From contig JAOXFI010000066.1 of NCBI GenBank assembly GCA_029232285.1, positions 1 to 19,003 on the forward strand: a stretch of DNA of 19,003 bases, in the 5' to 3' direction. Below the pieces are notes generated by a model. That model searched no databases. It was not told where the DNA came from and saw only the letters and a list, made by a program, of their open reading frames with translations. Below are positions 1-9,099 of this stretch, piece by piece. Each line of letters begins with the position of its first letter. Position 1 is the first letter of the stretch. Origin of the DNA: Agmasoma carcini (nom. nud.). Its lineage: Eukaryota > Microsporidia > Thelohaniidae. The position numbers and the translations under genes are program-made.

Positions 1-147
1 TAGTTAGTCATGGTCAGTTAGATTAGTTAGTCATGGTCAGTTAGATTAGTTAGTCATGGTCAGTTAGATTAGTTAGTAAGATTAGTTAGATTAGTTAGTC
101 AGATTAGTTAGTTAGATTAGTTAATCAGGTTAGTTAATCAGTAATAA
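1..147. repeat. Minisatellite, 23-bp unit
   Basis: The first 69 bases are three nearly exact 23-base units (TAGTTAGTCATGGTCAGTTA plus GAT). They then decay into shorter TTAGTTAGAT-type units. The array runs off the left edge of the window, so its full size is unknown. It shares the TCATGGTCAG word with the larger array near 9.7-10.1 kb. Confidence 0.9.
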
Positions 148-284
148 TAACTAGAATATATATTTTAGTTATTTTATTGTTAATTTAACTGATATATCAA
201 ATTTATTTTATATTTTGATCAATAAAAACAAAATTTATTTGTTGTAATATTTAAATAAAAAATTAATAATATTATTTCCCTAAG

Positions 285-551
285 ATGGTGTTTTTTATAA
301 ATAAATTTAATATTAATTGTCGACCCAAATATAACTGGGTATTTGTGAAGTGTTTGCGCCAAAAGGGATTTATTTATGTGTTGTTGGGGTGTCATACCCG
401 TGTTTTCTTAGTTCTATTTGTGAAGTGTTTGCACCAAAAGGGATTTATTTATGTGTTGTCGGAGAGCCATACCAGTGTCTTCTTAGTTGTATTTGTCATC
501 TTCAATCTATTGTCTTGCACCATTCTCTGTAAGGGTATCGTCCTTGAATAG
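285..551 (+). repeat. 75-bp tandem repeat, possibly an 88-aa ORF
   Basis: A 75-base unit starting TATTTGTGAAGTGTTTGC is present at 340 and 415, with a shorter third start at 490. Because 75 is a multiple of three, one frame stays open as an 88-codon ORF starting at the ATG at 285, with two 25-residue repeats containing KGFIYVL. A second frame is also open for 60 codons, which is what low stop density in a repeat would give. The protein has no recognisable domain. The stretch is less AT-rich than its surroundings. I treat it as a repeat and give the ORF about a one in five chance of being a real gene. Confidence 0.5.
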
Positions 552-1050
552 TTTTCATCTGTCTTAAAGATTATGATTAATTAAAGTAATGATCACCCTT
601 AATTCAATATATTTCATTCTGGTTCACAACATTAATCATTAAAAAAGGTGTTAGTTTAAAATATTACTTTTATTCTGACAATTTTGGATATATCATGAAT
701 TGTCATATATCAAAAAATAGAAAATGAAAATTATATAAAGTATTAGATATTGTAAAATTATAAATATTTATTTAAAAATTGGAACACATCAACGTAAGAT
801 AAAATATGAGAATAAATTGATTTATGACGAACGATAGCAAAAGTTAAGAGTCATGTCTTTTTAGATTGTAATTTTAAAGAAATATTACTATATTGTAGTT
901 GAATTTAGTGTTTTTATATAACTTATATTTGATTTTTTTCCGAAGGTTTGCTTTAGCACTTGAATTAAATCAATTATTTGTTATTTACCACGTGAAGGTC
1001 TAGATTTTCTACAGATCTATTATTATATAGAAAAGAAAATAATATATATA
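552..1050. other. AT-rich spacer without a supported gene
   Basis: No open frame of useful length is seen on either strand. The plus strand at roughly 830-1010 reads like coding sequence peppered with stops (for example the words KSHVFLDCNFKEILLYC), so it may hold a very old gene or transposon remnant. Nothing in it is diagnostic. Confidence 0.4.
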
Positions 1051-1215
1051 CATGATAGTAATACTGATATACATGATAGTAATACTGATATACATGATAG
1101 TAATATTGATATAACACCATATATTATAACAAATATAACTTATATATTATAACACCATATATTATAACAAATATAACTTATATATTATAACACCATATAT
1201 TATAACATAATTTTT
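1051..1215. repeat. Two adjacent tandem repeats (21-bp and 38-bp units)
   Basis: A 21-base unit (ACATGATAGTAATACTGATA plus T) occurs three times from 1051. It is followed directly by a 38-base unit beginning AACACCATATATTATAAC at 1113, 1151 and, in part, 1189. The array ends just before the 3' end of the minus-strand gene at 1243. Confidence 0.9.
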
Positions 1216-1242
1216 CTCTATCATTAAAAAACATCAATATTT

Positions 1243-1542
1243 TCAATCCAAATATTTATTATTTCTGTAAAGATCTTCAATGTATGAAGTACAATCTACA
1301 AACTTAAGATTTTTATACTTATTAGGATTTTTTTCATCTTCATCCTTTTGTTTTCCTGTTATTTCTCTGCTCTTTAATATATGTTGTGAGGTGTAACGTA
1401 TTCTTTCAAAATAATTCATCACATATTCATAATCAAGATTTAAATGACTACATATACCTTCTATACATCTATCATCACCTTCATATTCTTTATATTTAGC
1501 AAATAGATAAATATCACAATATCTCTTCTCCATTCTTGTCAT
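1243..1542 (-). CDS. Hypothetical protein, 99 aa
   Basis: A complete 99-residue ORF that I do not recognise. It is mostly helical in character, charged, and has no signal peptide or membrane segment. Cysteines sit at positions 9, 26, 31 and 84. The middle (about 14-55) alternates hydrophobic and charged residues and ends in an aromatic stretch NYFERIRYTSQ, so a small helical domain is plausible. A Lys/Asp/Glu-rich linker (about 63-77) follows. The start could be M1 or M4. The upstream DNA on the coding strand contains a CCC motif about six bases before the ATG, a feature reported upstream of microsporidian genes. Base composition is clearly less AT-rich than the flanking spacers, supporting a real gene. 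Confidence 0.6.
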   Translation of the reverse strand: MTRMEKRYCDIYLFAKYKEYEGDDRCIEGICSHLNLDYEYVMNYFERIRYTSQHILKSREITGKQKDEDEKNPNKYKNLKFVDCTSYIEDLYRNNKYLD

Positions 1543-1930
1543 AAGGCTGGGTTATTTTGAAACTTTAAAGGATTTTTTGACATCTTTCAAAAATTAAGTT
1601 CAATATAAAAACAGGAATAATCTTGATTTTTTCTATTTTTAAAATGATTTATTTTTTAATTAAAAAATATAATTAATTTTTTTTATTTTATTGAATTTCA
1701 AAATTTAAAAAGGATTTACCGAGTTCCATTCTCGTCCCTTAATAAAATATTTTTATTTGACATTTAATAAATTATTCCTATTTTGTAATAAAAGCTCAAT
1801 TGCTGTGAAAAAACTTAAATTATAAACTTTAAATGATAAATTTATATATATTGACATTAAATATTTTTATATAAAATATTTTAACCTTATAGGATATGAT
1901 TGTATTTGCAAAGATGGTATAACTAATCAT
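1543..1930. other. Spacer upstream of the 99-aa gene
   Basis: This AT-rich DNA must contain the promoter of the minus-strand gene ending at 1542. No other ORF, RNA gene or clear repeat is seen. Confidence 0.4.
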
Positions 1931-1934
1931 GATT

Positions 1935-2140
1935 ATCTGACTATTTAACTATTTAACCATCTGACCATCAGACTATCTGACCATCAGACATTCTGACCAT
2001 CAGACCATCTGACTATCAGACTATATGACTATCTGACCATCTGACTATCTGACCATCTGACTATCAGACTATCAGACTATCAGACTATCAGACCATCTGA
2101 CCATCAGACTATACAACTATCTGACCATGCAACCATGACA
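1935..2140. repeat. CTGACCATCAGACTAT minisatellite
   Basis: About 200 bases built from short words such as CTGACCAT, CAGACTAT and CTGACTAT in varying order, an imperfect repeat of about 8-16 bases. Its reverse complement contains GTCAGATGGTCAG, which is also the core of the array at 9708-10100, so the two arrays appear to be the same repeat family in opposite orientation. Confidence 0.9.
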
Positions 2141-2584
2141 GACATTGACTTATTTTATATATAGATTACAACCATCAATCGTAAATATATAAAAATATCT
2201 TAAAACTATAAAAAGCTTGTCAATGATAAATAATTAGTTAAATAAATACATTTGAAAATAATAAATATATTTATCTTGTTTAATACAAAAATAATATTTG
2301 AAGCATTTCCTCCTTTTCAAGAAAGATCAAAACTAATTATGATTTATTAGAAAACTTATAAAAATGCATAATGATGAATTTCAATAATAATTTTAAAGAA
2401 ATTCAACATTGGATGTGATTGCAGCTAATTTAATATTTTATGCACGAATGCTTTATTATATCTTAAATAATTCTGAAAGATGATCATCCATACCAAATCT
2501 TTATCTTAATTCAATTCATATTTATACAAAATTATAAATGTTAACAATGAAAATATTTTTTTTCAAATAACTAACAAAAGCAAT
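2141..2584. other. AT-rich spacer without a supported gene
   Basis: This lies downstream of the Cys-rich gene's stop codon. Only short open stretches are present (for example a 10-codon run from an ATG near 2490 on the minus strand). I see no RNA gene or repeat in it. Confidence 0.4.
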
Positions 2585-3223
2585 TTATTCATCCATAACT
2601 TTATCTACTCCTTTTTTTACTGCATCATAACCTTCATTTGCTTTCTTTTCAGCCTCCTTTTTCATATCTTCATATTGTTTAGAGTTGTCTGTCTTTTCAC
2701 AGTTATCTCCTTTGCATTTCTCGTCGTCAGATTTCCTGTCATTGCATTTCTCGTCCTTGCCACATTTCTCGTCATCACATTTGACCTGTTCCTTGTCACA
2801 CTTACATCCGTCTTTGTCACATTTACATCCATCCTTATCACACTTACATCCGTCCTTGTCATACTCATCGTCATTCCATTTCCCACTTTTTACAACTCCT
2901 ACAGATCCACCGCTTGAACTATTTTCTTCTCCAAACTTAACCTTTACTTCAAAAATACCACTCTTAGTCACTTCTCCATCTACATCAGTCACTTCACACC
3001 CAAAATGTCTTTCCTGCTTCATATACATTGATCTATGTGAACACCAATTGTTATCTTGTAATTCTTCACTATGGTTAGTCTCTACTATGTAACCATCATC
3101 AAGCTTTTTTAATTTTATATTGCTTTTTGGAATACTACCTATACATATCTCTTCACTTATTTCTTGCTTCTTACATATACCTCTCTTTTCAACACTTGGA
3201 CTCATAACCTTTTCAGTTGTCAT
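2585..3223 (-). CDS. Cys-rich acidic repeat protein, possible Hsp20-like core
   Basis: I take the second in-frame ATG at 3223 (212 aa). It is preceded directly by the A/T-tract block seen at other starts here, which the upstream ATG at 3259 would place inside the protein. Residues about 43-98 (DDGYIVETN, RHFG, VDGEVTKSGIFEVKVKF) resemble the strand pattern of an alpha-crystallin/Hsp20 domain, but this is only a suggestion. Residues 122-142 are three exact 7-residue units DKDGCKC. A degenerate stretch of XXXKC-type units follows to about 175, giving CxC pairs and about a dozen cysteines in a very acidic/lysine-rich setting. The last 30 residues form a likely amphipathic helix. There is no signal peptide or membrane segment. 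The tail looks able to bind metal, as in metallothioneins. This is inference, and no function is proven. Confidence 0.75.
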   Translation of the reverse strand: MTTEKVMSPSVEKRGICKKQEISEEICIGSIPKSNIKLKKLDDGYIVETNHSEELQDNNWCSHRSMYMKQERHFGCEVTDVDGEVTKSGIFEVKVKFGEENSSSGGSVGVVKSGKWNDDEYDKDGCKCDKDGCKCDKDGCKCDKEQVKCDDEKCGKDEKCNDRKSDDEKCKGDNCEKTDNSKQYEDMKKEAEKKANEGYDAVKKGVDKVMDE

Positions 3224-3243
3224 AAATTTTTTAAAAAAATTTA
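3224..3243 (-). promoter_or_regulatory. A/T-tract start-proximal block
   Basis: On the coding strand this reads A-run, T-run, A-run, TTT immediately before the ATG (AAATTT-like). Blocks of this type recur directly upstream of many genes in the window and match the AAATTT-like signal described near microsporidian start codons. It decides the start of the Cys-rich protein. Confidence 0.5.
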
Positions 3244-3318
3244 AATTTATACCCCACAAAGACCAATTATATTGGAAAAAATTATTAATTGGTTATATTT
3301 TTAAGATATTAAGAAAAA

Positions 3319-3378
3319 TAATAGGATAATAAGTAAATAGTAATAGGATAGTAAATAAATGGTAATAGGATAATAAGA
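3319..3378. repeat. Short TAATAGGATAATAAG repeat
   Basis: The words TAATAGGATAATAAG, AGTAATAGGATAGTAA and GGTAATAGGATAATAAG repeat three times with about 22-base spacing. The rest of the spacer to 3596 is AT-rich and holds nothing else I can support. Confidence 0.8.
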
Positions 3379-3596
3379 ATATAAAATTTATAAAAAAATA
3401 TTTATAGGGTTTCTTCATCCAATTGTAAATAATACATATCTATTTGCAAATTTATTATTTGGTATACAAATATGCAAAAAATATGAAACAAATAAATAAT
3501 ATATTAAATTAAAATATATATTTACCAGTTGATGTGAAAAGTTTCCAATTAGATTGAGAAACCCTATACTAAAAAATATTATTATAAAAAATTATT

Positions 3597-4445
3597 TTAA
3601 GATTTACTCAACCTATACATTATCACCACAAATGAAACAATAAAAAACGAGATAAATGATCTTAACGTATTCATAATAGGCCTGAACGTCATTTCAGTAG
3701 CATGCCAATAATCTTTAGCTAACAATGATAAATCAAACTCACTTCTACAACATGGGCATCTCTTGTTCTGTCCAATCAAATACCACCCCTTAATACACTC
3801 AATATGAAATGTATGATTACATGGCAATGTATGACTTAAAGAACCACAATCAGACACACATAATTGACATTTAGTGCTTTTATCTTCATCAATTGAACCA
3901 TTTTTGTTACAGCTATAGGTTTTACTACCAATCAAAGACAAATTAAGATTTAGTGCAATTTCTCTACTAAACACCCCTAGATAGGCACTAACCAACAAAA
4001 TTTTTAATCCTGTATACATAAATCTTGACTTTAGAACAAAACACGCCACCGACAAGGTCTGTCCAATCATAATTCCACAATAGCTAATAATAAAAAGTAC
4101 TTTAAAAATATTATAAATTTCAGAGCACAACGAATTAAAAGCAAACCTAAATTTATATGCCCTAACTAAGCATGATATAATGAAAATCACATATACAAGC
4201 CAAATATAAAATATAAAACCAAGTCTTAGAACTATAAAGGTAAATGGTGGAAATATTCCAACCAGTGCTAAAGTAAAAATTTCACAAGATCGCTTATGAA
4301 GTTTTTTCCAAATAGACATAAGACTTTGTATGGTTAGTCCATACATAAAGAAGAAGAATAGGAATGGAATGACATCATGTAACGTGGTAGGTTTCTCAAG
4401 GAAAACATATCTAATTATTATTTCTTTATCTTCTTGTTCTGTCAT
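3597..4445 (-). CDS. RNF121/RNF175-like multi-pass membrane RING E3 ligase
   Basis: The 282-residue protein has about five hydrophobic helices (about 24-44, 56-76, 77-95, 112-137, 145-160), then a RING finger, then a final membrane segment (about 262-278). RING ligands are visible as C193, C196, C209, H211, H214, C217, C230 and C233 (C3H2C3 order). The core LPCNHTFHIECIKGWYLIG is followed by CPCC and an FDL. This matches the RNF121/RNF175 family signature (SCNHVFHEFCIRGW type, then CPYCKEKVDL), as does the layout of several helices, RING and one more helix. Family members are ER/Golgi-resident ubiquitin ligases linked to membrane-protein quality control. This copy is somewhat shorter than animal members (about 330 aa). 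The function is inferred from the family. Regulation is not visible beyond an A/T tract upstream of the ATG. Confidence 0.85.
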   Translation of the reverse strand: MTEQEDKEIIIRYVFLEKPTTLHDVIPFLFFFFMYGLTIQSLMSIWKKLHKRSCEIFTLALVGIFPPFTFIVLRLGFIFYIWLVYVIFIISCLVRAYKFRFAFNSLCSEIYNIFKVLFIISYCGIMIGQTLSVACFVLKSRFMYTGLKILLVSAYLGVFSREIALNLNLSLIGSKTYSCNKNGSIDEDKSTKCQLCVSDCGSLSHTLPCNHTFHIECIKGWYLIGQNKRCPCCRSEFDLSLLAKDYWHATEMTFRPIMNTLRSFISFFIVSFVVIMYRLSKS

Positions 4446-4840
4446 ATAATTTTTGTTTTGGTAAAAAAATATTTATCTAATGTAAAAACAAACCAATTTT
4501 TGATAAATCATAAGTGAAATTGATTAGAATTATTTCTGATATAAAATAGAATTATATTATTTTTGATATAAAGTTAGTAATATCTAGTTAAAAACATTAT
4601 ATATTAAGTATGGGTTGTTAATATTTATCAATTTTATCAATTATTTATAAAAAATAACAAAAATTATGATTTTTGATCAAAATACCATAGCGAGATAACG
4701 AAAATACAAAAGATAAAATACAAAAACTAAAAACAAAAAACATAAAAATTGATTAAAATACCATAACAAGATAACTAAAATACAAAAAATATAAATATTG
4801 ATCAAAATACCATAACAAGCTTAAGAAATAATGCCTTTTA
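4446..4840. other. Spacer with an interspersed AAAATACCATAACAAGATAAC repeat
   Basis: The part near 4446-4620 is plain AT-rich DNA upstream of the RING gene. From about 4673 to 4820 the phrase TTGATCAAAATACCATAACA recurs three times with variants (near 4673, 4749 and 4799), in the 3' flank of the AsnRS gene. No gene is seen. Confidence 0.6.
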
Positions 4841-6193
4841 TTAAGGTGAGCATCTGTTAACTCTTCTAGGATACAAAGTAGCCTCTGTAACATCATCATA
4901 CTTCATAAGACCCATAAGAATCCTCTCAAATCCTAATCCATAACCACCGTGTGGACTTGGGCCATGAATCGATAAATCCATGTAGAACTGATAAGCAGTC
5001 AAATCTTCAATTCCTTGTTGATTAAATCCTCTCTTTAACTGTTCAACATCATCACAACGCATAGATCCTCCAACAATCTCTCCAATACCTGGGAATAGAA
5101 CATCAAAGGACTGCGTGTAAATACCATCCCTCTTCATGTAAAATGGTTTATGTTCAATTGGGAAGTGAGTCAAAAAAACAGGCTGATTTTTACCAAAATG
5201 TTCAACAAGATATCTTTCAGCCGAATCTGAAATATCATCCATTTGTTCATATGGTGTTCCATCATACTTAAGAACCTTGGCCTCCTTCAAGAATTCAATA
5301 GCATCATTGTATCTTATTCTCTTGAATGGTGTATCTTCAATCTTAATTGGTTCAAATTCGGGTTTGAAAGCCTTAATTTTAGCTAAAAATTGAGAATAAA
5401 AGTTCTTGATTGCATACTTAATCAAACTTTCAACACTATCCATCAGCTCAATCATGGTTACATCAACTATTTCTGCTTCAACGTGAAGATATTCAGTTAA
5501 ATGTCTTCTTGTTTTAGATTTTTCAGCTCTGAACGAGTCTGTCATACAGAAAGCCTTTCCTGCTACGGGAGCGACCGTTTCCAAGTAAAGTTGTGATGAT
5601 TGGGTTAGATAAGCATTCTGACCAAAGTAATCAAGCTCGAAAAGGTCTGAACCACCCTCTACCATGTTTTGAACAATCAAAGGTGGATCAATATTGCAAT
5701 ATCCATTCTCGTAATAAAAGTCCAAAAATATTTTCTTAAGAGCTGATCTTGCCTGTAAAAACAAAGTACGTTTTCTAGTTCTTAAAGCTAAATGACCATA
5801 TTCCAACCATGTTGAGTGATCTGATTCTTTGTTAATAGGAAAGACTGGAGCTGAAATGTTATTATATTTTTCGATGGATGTTATTTGTAGTTCAAAATCA
5901 AAGCCATCATCTGTTTTGTTTTCAACGATTTCACCTTGAAAAGAAACACTTGTGTTGACTGTTAAGTTGAGATGGTCCAAATTTGGAGCGACAGCTTTTA
6001 TAGTTTTGAAAGCTGAATATAATTCAAGGAAGCTAATTTTTTTAAGTCCTCTAAAGCTTTTGATCCAACCAAAAGATTTGATGTATTTGTGCTTGGATGT
6101 AATTTCCTCTAGTCTAACCTTTTCATAGACCTTTTGAGTGACATCTGAGTCAATTTTTAGTTCAGAGACCTGTTCTTCGATCTTTTTTGACAT
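4841..6193 (-). CDS. Cytosolic asparaginyl-tRNA synthetase (class IIb)
   Basis: This enzyme charges tRNA-Asn with asparagine in the cytosol. The 450-residue protein has the usual two parts. An OB-fold anticodon-binding domain (about 35-110) includes GWIKSFRGLKKISFLEL. A class II catalytic core (about 135-450) has motif 2 around FRAE (221-224) with the following TRRHLTEY, GGSMR (375-379), and motif 3 GGYGLGFERIL (416-426). The C-terminal YPRRVNRCSP is the form typical of AsnRS rather than AspRS. It lacks the long N-terminal extension of animal cytosolic enzymes, as expected for a reduced parasite. The start is fixed by the A/T tract just upstream. All motifs are intact. Confidence 0.95.
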   Translation of the reverse strand: MSKKIEEQVSELKIDSDVTQKVYEKVRLEEITSKHKYIKSFGWIKSFRGLKKISFLELYSAFKTIKAVAPNLDHLNLTVNTSVSFQGEIVENKTDDGFDFELQITSIEKYNNISAPVFPINKESDHSTWLEYGHLALRTRKRTLFLQARSALKKIFLDFYYENGYCNIDPPLIVQNMVEGGSDLFELDYFGQNAYLTQSSQLYLETVAPVAGKAFCMTDSFRAEKSKTRRHLTEYLHVEAEIVDVTMIELMDSVESLIKYAIKNFYSQFLAKIKAFKPEFEPIKIEDTPFKRIRYNDAIEFLKEAKVLKYDGTPYEQMDDISDSAERYLVEHFGKNQPVFLTHFPIEHKPFYMKRDGIYTQSFDVLFPGIGEIVGGSMRCDDVEQLKRGFNQQGIEDLTAYQFYMDLSIHGPSPHGGYGLGFERILMGLMKYDDVTEATLYPRRVNRCSP

Positions 6194-6207
6194 GGTAAAA
6201 TTTTTTC
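6194..6207 (-). promoter_or_regulatory. A/T-tract start-proximal block of AsnRS
   Basis: On the coding strand it reads GAAAAAATTTTACC directly before the ATG. This is an AAATTT-like element plus a CC dinucleotide, like those at other starts here. Confidence 0.5.
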
Positions 6208-7735
6208 ATTCAACAACATATAGTAATATGATTAATTAAAAATATGATTAATTAATTATGATATGTTTTAATATGATATATAATGGTATGATTATGTATT
6301 ATTTGATTAAATAAAATTTTCTTACTTATTAATAAGAATTTTTTAATCAAATATAAAAACTTTATTAACTTTTTTATATAAAATTTATTTGTTAAAATTT
6401 AAATAATCAAATTTATTATTATTTGTGATAAAATTTAATGTTTTAATTATAAACAATAATATTTAGCAGCTAAATACCTATATTTTAATTAATACTTGTG
6501 CTATAGTACGATCACTACTTGGAACAACAGATAATTAGACTATAACAAGTTGAAAACGATACGTATAACCTTGTTCATCCTAACTAACTCATGATAGACA
6601 GACACCCCTTCTTATTGGATGAGAATGAGCCACTTTCTGAAGATATAAGATGGTTGATGTACGTAATAGACTAAGCCATCTACAATATAATATCTTTAAA
6701 GTCTTACTGTTACCATTACAATTGTGTCTTAATCGTCTGTCATTGTTCATTTGGTGTTGTTTAAATTTACTTTCTGGTTCAACTTTTGTAAGTTAATTGA
6801 TACTAGAAACGTGAATATGAGCGAAAAGATTCCAATCGATACTACTCTGTGTTTTTAAATATTTTACCTGATTAAGCATATTGTATAAATAAGCCTATTT
6901 TTATTAATAGAAAGGTATTGAGTTGTAACTTATCTGTAGTGTTGGTCAGAAGATACTGATATACATTTTAATACAATTTTATATCCTTGATGTATAAGTC
7001 TTCGTTGTGTTGGTCAGAAGATACTGATATACATTTTAATACAATTTTTATATCCTTGAAATATAAGTCTTCCATCCACTGGTTATATAAGAAATTCAAG
7101 CAAAATATTTTAAATTGTCATCTTATAAAACCCAGATCTACTAAACAATATGTTCTCGACTTAAGTTGATGTCGTTTTGTTGTAAATTATTGCCTTTATT
7201 GAATAATTTATTCGAATCATCTGTAGAATTTCCCCTTGGTGAAATTTTTACAGATGAAACAACTATAAACATTTATATAAAATCTTTTTGTAAATAAATG
7301 AGAAATTACTATGTTAAAGGTATAATAGAGCCTTTATTATACGAGAATGATGATTAATTTGCATTTTTAATTAATATAAGAGTTCTTATTCTAATTTTAG
7401 ATTGCCCTTATGCACAAATTTTTGCGTTCTTGTGAAGTATACAAGATCAATTGACTGTAAAATATTTAAATGAATTAACACATCATATAATGGTTTTTAA
7501 AATACTATTCTTTGGTAAAAAGTCGTATTTTTAATTTTTTTAACTTTATTAAAGAATGTATAATAGGTATTAAACTTTTGTCTATTGATTGTAAAGTACA
7601 AAAGTCGTCAAATTTTATAAATTTGTCATACTCAACAATTTTTGAAATTTATAAAAAAAATAAATGAAAAATGTGTTTTTATTTTAATCAGAATCTAGAT
7701 ACAACTTGGGTAGGGTGGCAATAAATAATTATAAG
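6208..7735. other. Gene desert with decayed coding-like DNA
   Basis: No intact gene is seen. Scattered stretches read like broken protein-coding DNA, for example a 27-codon run from the ATG near 6591 (DENEPLSEDIRWLMYV) and plus-strand runs near 7195-7300 and 7400-7530 with interrupting stops. Since recognisable transposase remnants begin just downstream, these may be N-terminal parts of the same or other elements. That link is inference. Confidence 0.35.
6940..7075. repeat. 68-bp tandem duplication
   Basis: The segment starting TGTTGGTCAGAAGATACTGA at 6940 is repeated at 7008 with only a few changes and one inserted T. The 60-codon ORF that begins inside it (6987) is best explained as chance or remnant coding sequence. 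Confidence 0.85.
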
Positions 7736-8128
7736 TGTTAGGCATCGCAGATACTTCTTGCAAACCAGCAAAGGTGTTTCTAAAACGAGTATATAGTTGA
7801 AAGACGAATACATTGTTTCCAATAGTACAAGAGGTGTGTCGAGAAGGACAGTGATATTTTTAGATCAGTGACAGTCATACATCAATTAAGCCAAAAAAAG
7901 ACTTTGAACATGATACTATTAATCACAGTTATAATTTCTTTGATCCAATTAGTGCAACACATACCCAAAATATAGAATCTTATTGGACTAAGATAAGGTC
8001 AAATTAAGAATCAAATAGAGAAAGGGTTTATATAACAATATAATAGATGGTTTTCTATATGAAGCCCTGTTTAAAGGCAGAGCTCTGCGAAATGATTATG
8101 AAAAAAATAATTTATCAATTAAATCATA
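7736..8128 (+). pseudogene. Broken ISXO2/Merlin-like transposase (3' part)
   Basis: Conceptual translation, changing frame and passing several stops, gives the order of landmarks of the ISXO2-like/IS1595 (Merlin) DDE transposase core. These are VLGIADTSCKP (near 7736), TLFPIVQEVCREG (near 7810), HDTINHSYNF, then DPISATHTQNIESYWTKIR (about 7942-7998). The HTQNIESYW box is the family's C-terminal signature. A last open run (DGFLYEALFKGRALRND) leads to a stop at 8126. Multiple stops and frame changes show the gene is dead. No terminal inverted repeats could be identified by eye. Confidence 0.7.
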
Positions 8129-8369
8129 AAAATATTTAAAACATTTATTTATTTTAACAAGTTTTTTTCTAACAGGGGGAATTTTTTACAAATGATCCAT
8201 TTATTCTTATTTTAACAATTTTATTTAATATATACAATGTTAAATAAAATTTGATTCATGTTGTAAAGATGTCACACAGGGTACACATTTTGTGTGAATA
8301 ATCAAATATTCAAATGTGATGGTATAAATTATTTCGCAAAATGAACTTAAGCAAATATACTTCAACAGC

Positions 8370-8693
8370 TTTTGCTTACAACCATGTGCGACTTCTATTT
8401 TTTCTTGTATGATTTGATCGCTTGTCTGTGAACACCTGTGACCGGTTTTATAAAATTAAGAAAACAATTGACCTTTTTTGATTATACCAATTGTGTTTCT
8501 ATATTCTCTCCATTCATTAAAACAGATAATGCAATATTTAGAATGATTGGTAGAAGAATATTAAAATATCATTTATCTATATTTTCATTTAGATAATTGC
8601 GGGGTTTTGTACTAGTATCATCGATGTCAAAAACCCTTACTTAGTCCTTCTTACCTTCCTGGTTATTTTTTTTCTTGTATGAAAACATGATTC
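8370..8693 (-). pseudogene. Broken ISXO2/Merlin-like transposase
   Basis: A single minus-strand frame carries, with four in-frame stops, RKKNNQEGKK, then VFDIDDTSTKP, ILLPIILN, VNCFLNF and KPVTGVHRQAIKSYKKK. This is the same order of landmarks as the plus-strand copy (DTSxKP block, then LLPII, then NFxxPxxGxHxQxIxSY). Four stops without a frame change suggest decay mainly by substitution. The copy faces the plus-strand one. Confidence 0.65.
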
Positions 8694-8781
8694 ATCAATT
8701 TATAAAATTACACTAGGGTCACTATAAGTTACTGGATTCAATTCAAAATATTACACAATATACACTTGAATTGTTGTTCTT

Positions 8782-9099
8782 TCATATACACCTACTTGCC
8801 TTATCATCATGGTTTCATAATATGATGGGTCTACTATTACATATTATGAACCAATGATTTTGAATTAATAAAATTGACCCATGCCTTATTGTTAGTTCAA
8901 TATATCTATTATATTTTGTCTAATCTGTTACTAATTTAACTAGTTTATAACCCTAAGACTGATTTCGATCAATAAAGATATTATTATTATCATCTATTAA
9001 AAATAAAGACCAAAACTTTAAATTAATACCCTTATTATGTGGTTTATTATCAAATTAAACAATCAACGTTTCAATTTCACCCAACTGAACATTATGCAC
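8782..9099 (-). pseudogene. Possible further ISXO2-like transposase remnant
   Basis: A minus-strand frame with a few stops reads VQLGEIETLIV, then KPHNKGINLKFW, DDNNNIFI and RHGSILLIQNHWF. This resembles the first half of the catalytic domain (an E-I-D-E-T-L-I type box, a KxxNKGR type box, W-x-F-x-I-D, and G-S-I-I-x-x-x-W). It lies upstream of the 8370-8693 remnant on the same strand. It could be a second copy or part of the same element after rearrangement. Confidence 0.45.

Noticed and set aside
2662..3092. ORFs in other frames over the Cys-rich gene (74, 80 and 135 codons)
   Set aside because: They overlap the real gene's repeat region. Low stop density comes from the 21-base coding repeat.
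3224..3259. Upstream ATG for the Cys-rich protein
   Set aside because: The 12 extra residues are encoded by the A/T start block itself. The ATG at 3223 fits the pattern of other genes.
6987..7169. 60-codon plus-strand ORF
   Set aside because: It starts inside a 68-bp duplication, has no start block, no domain and ends in decayed DNA. Better seen as remnant sequence.
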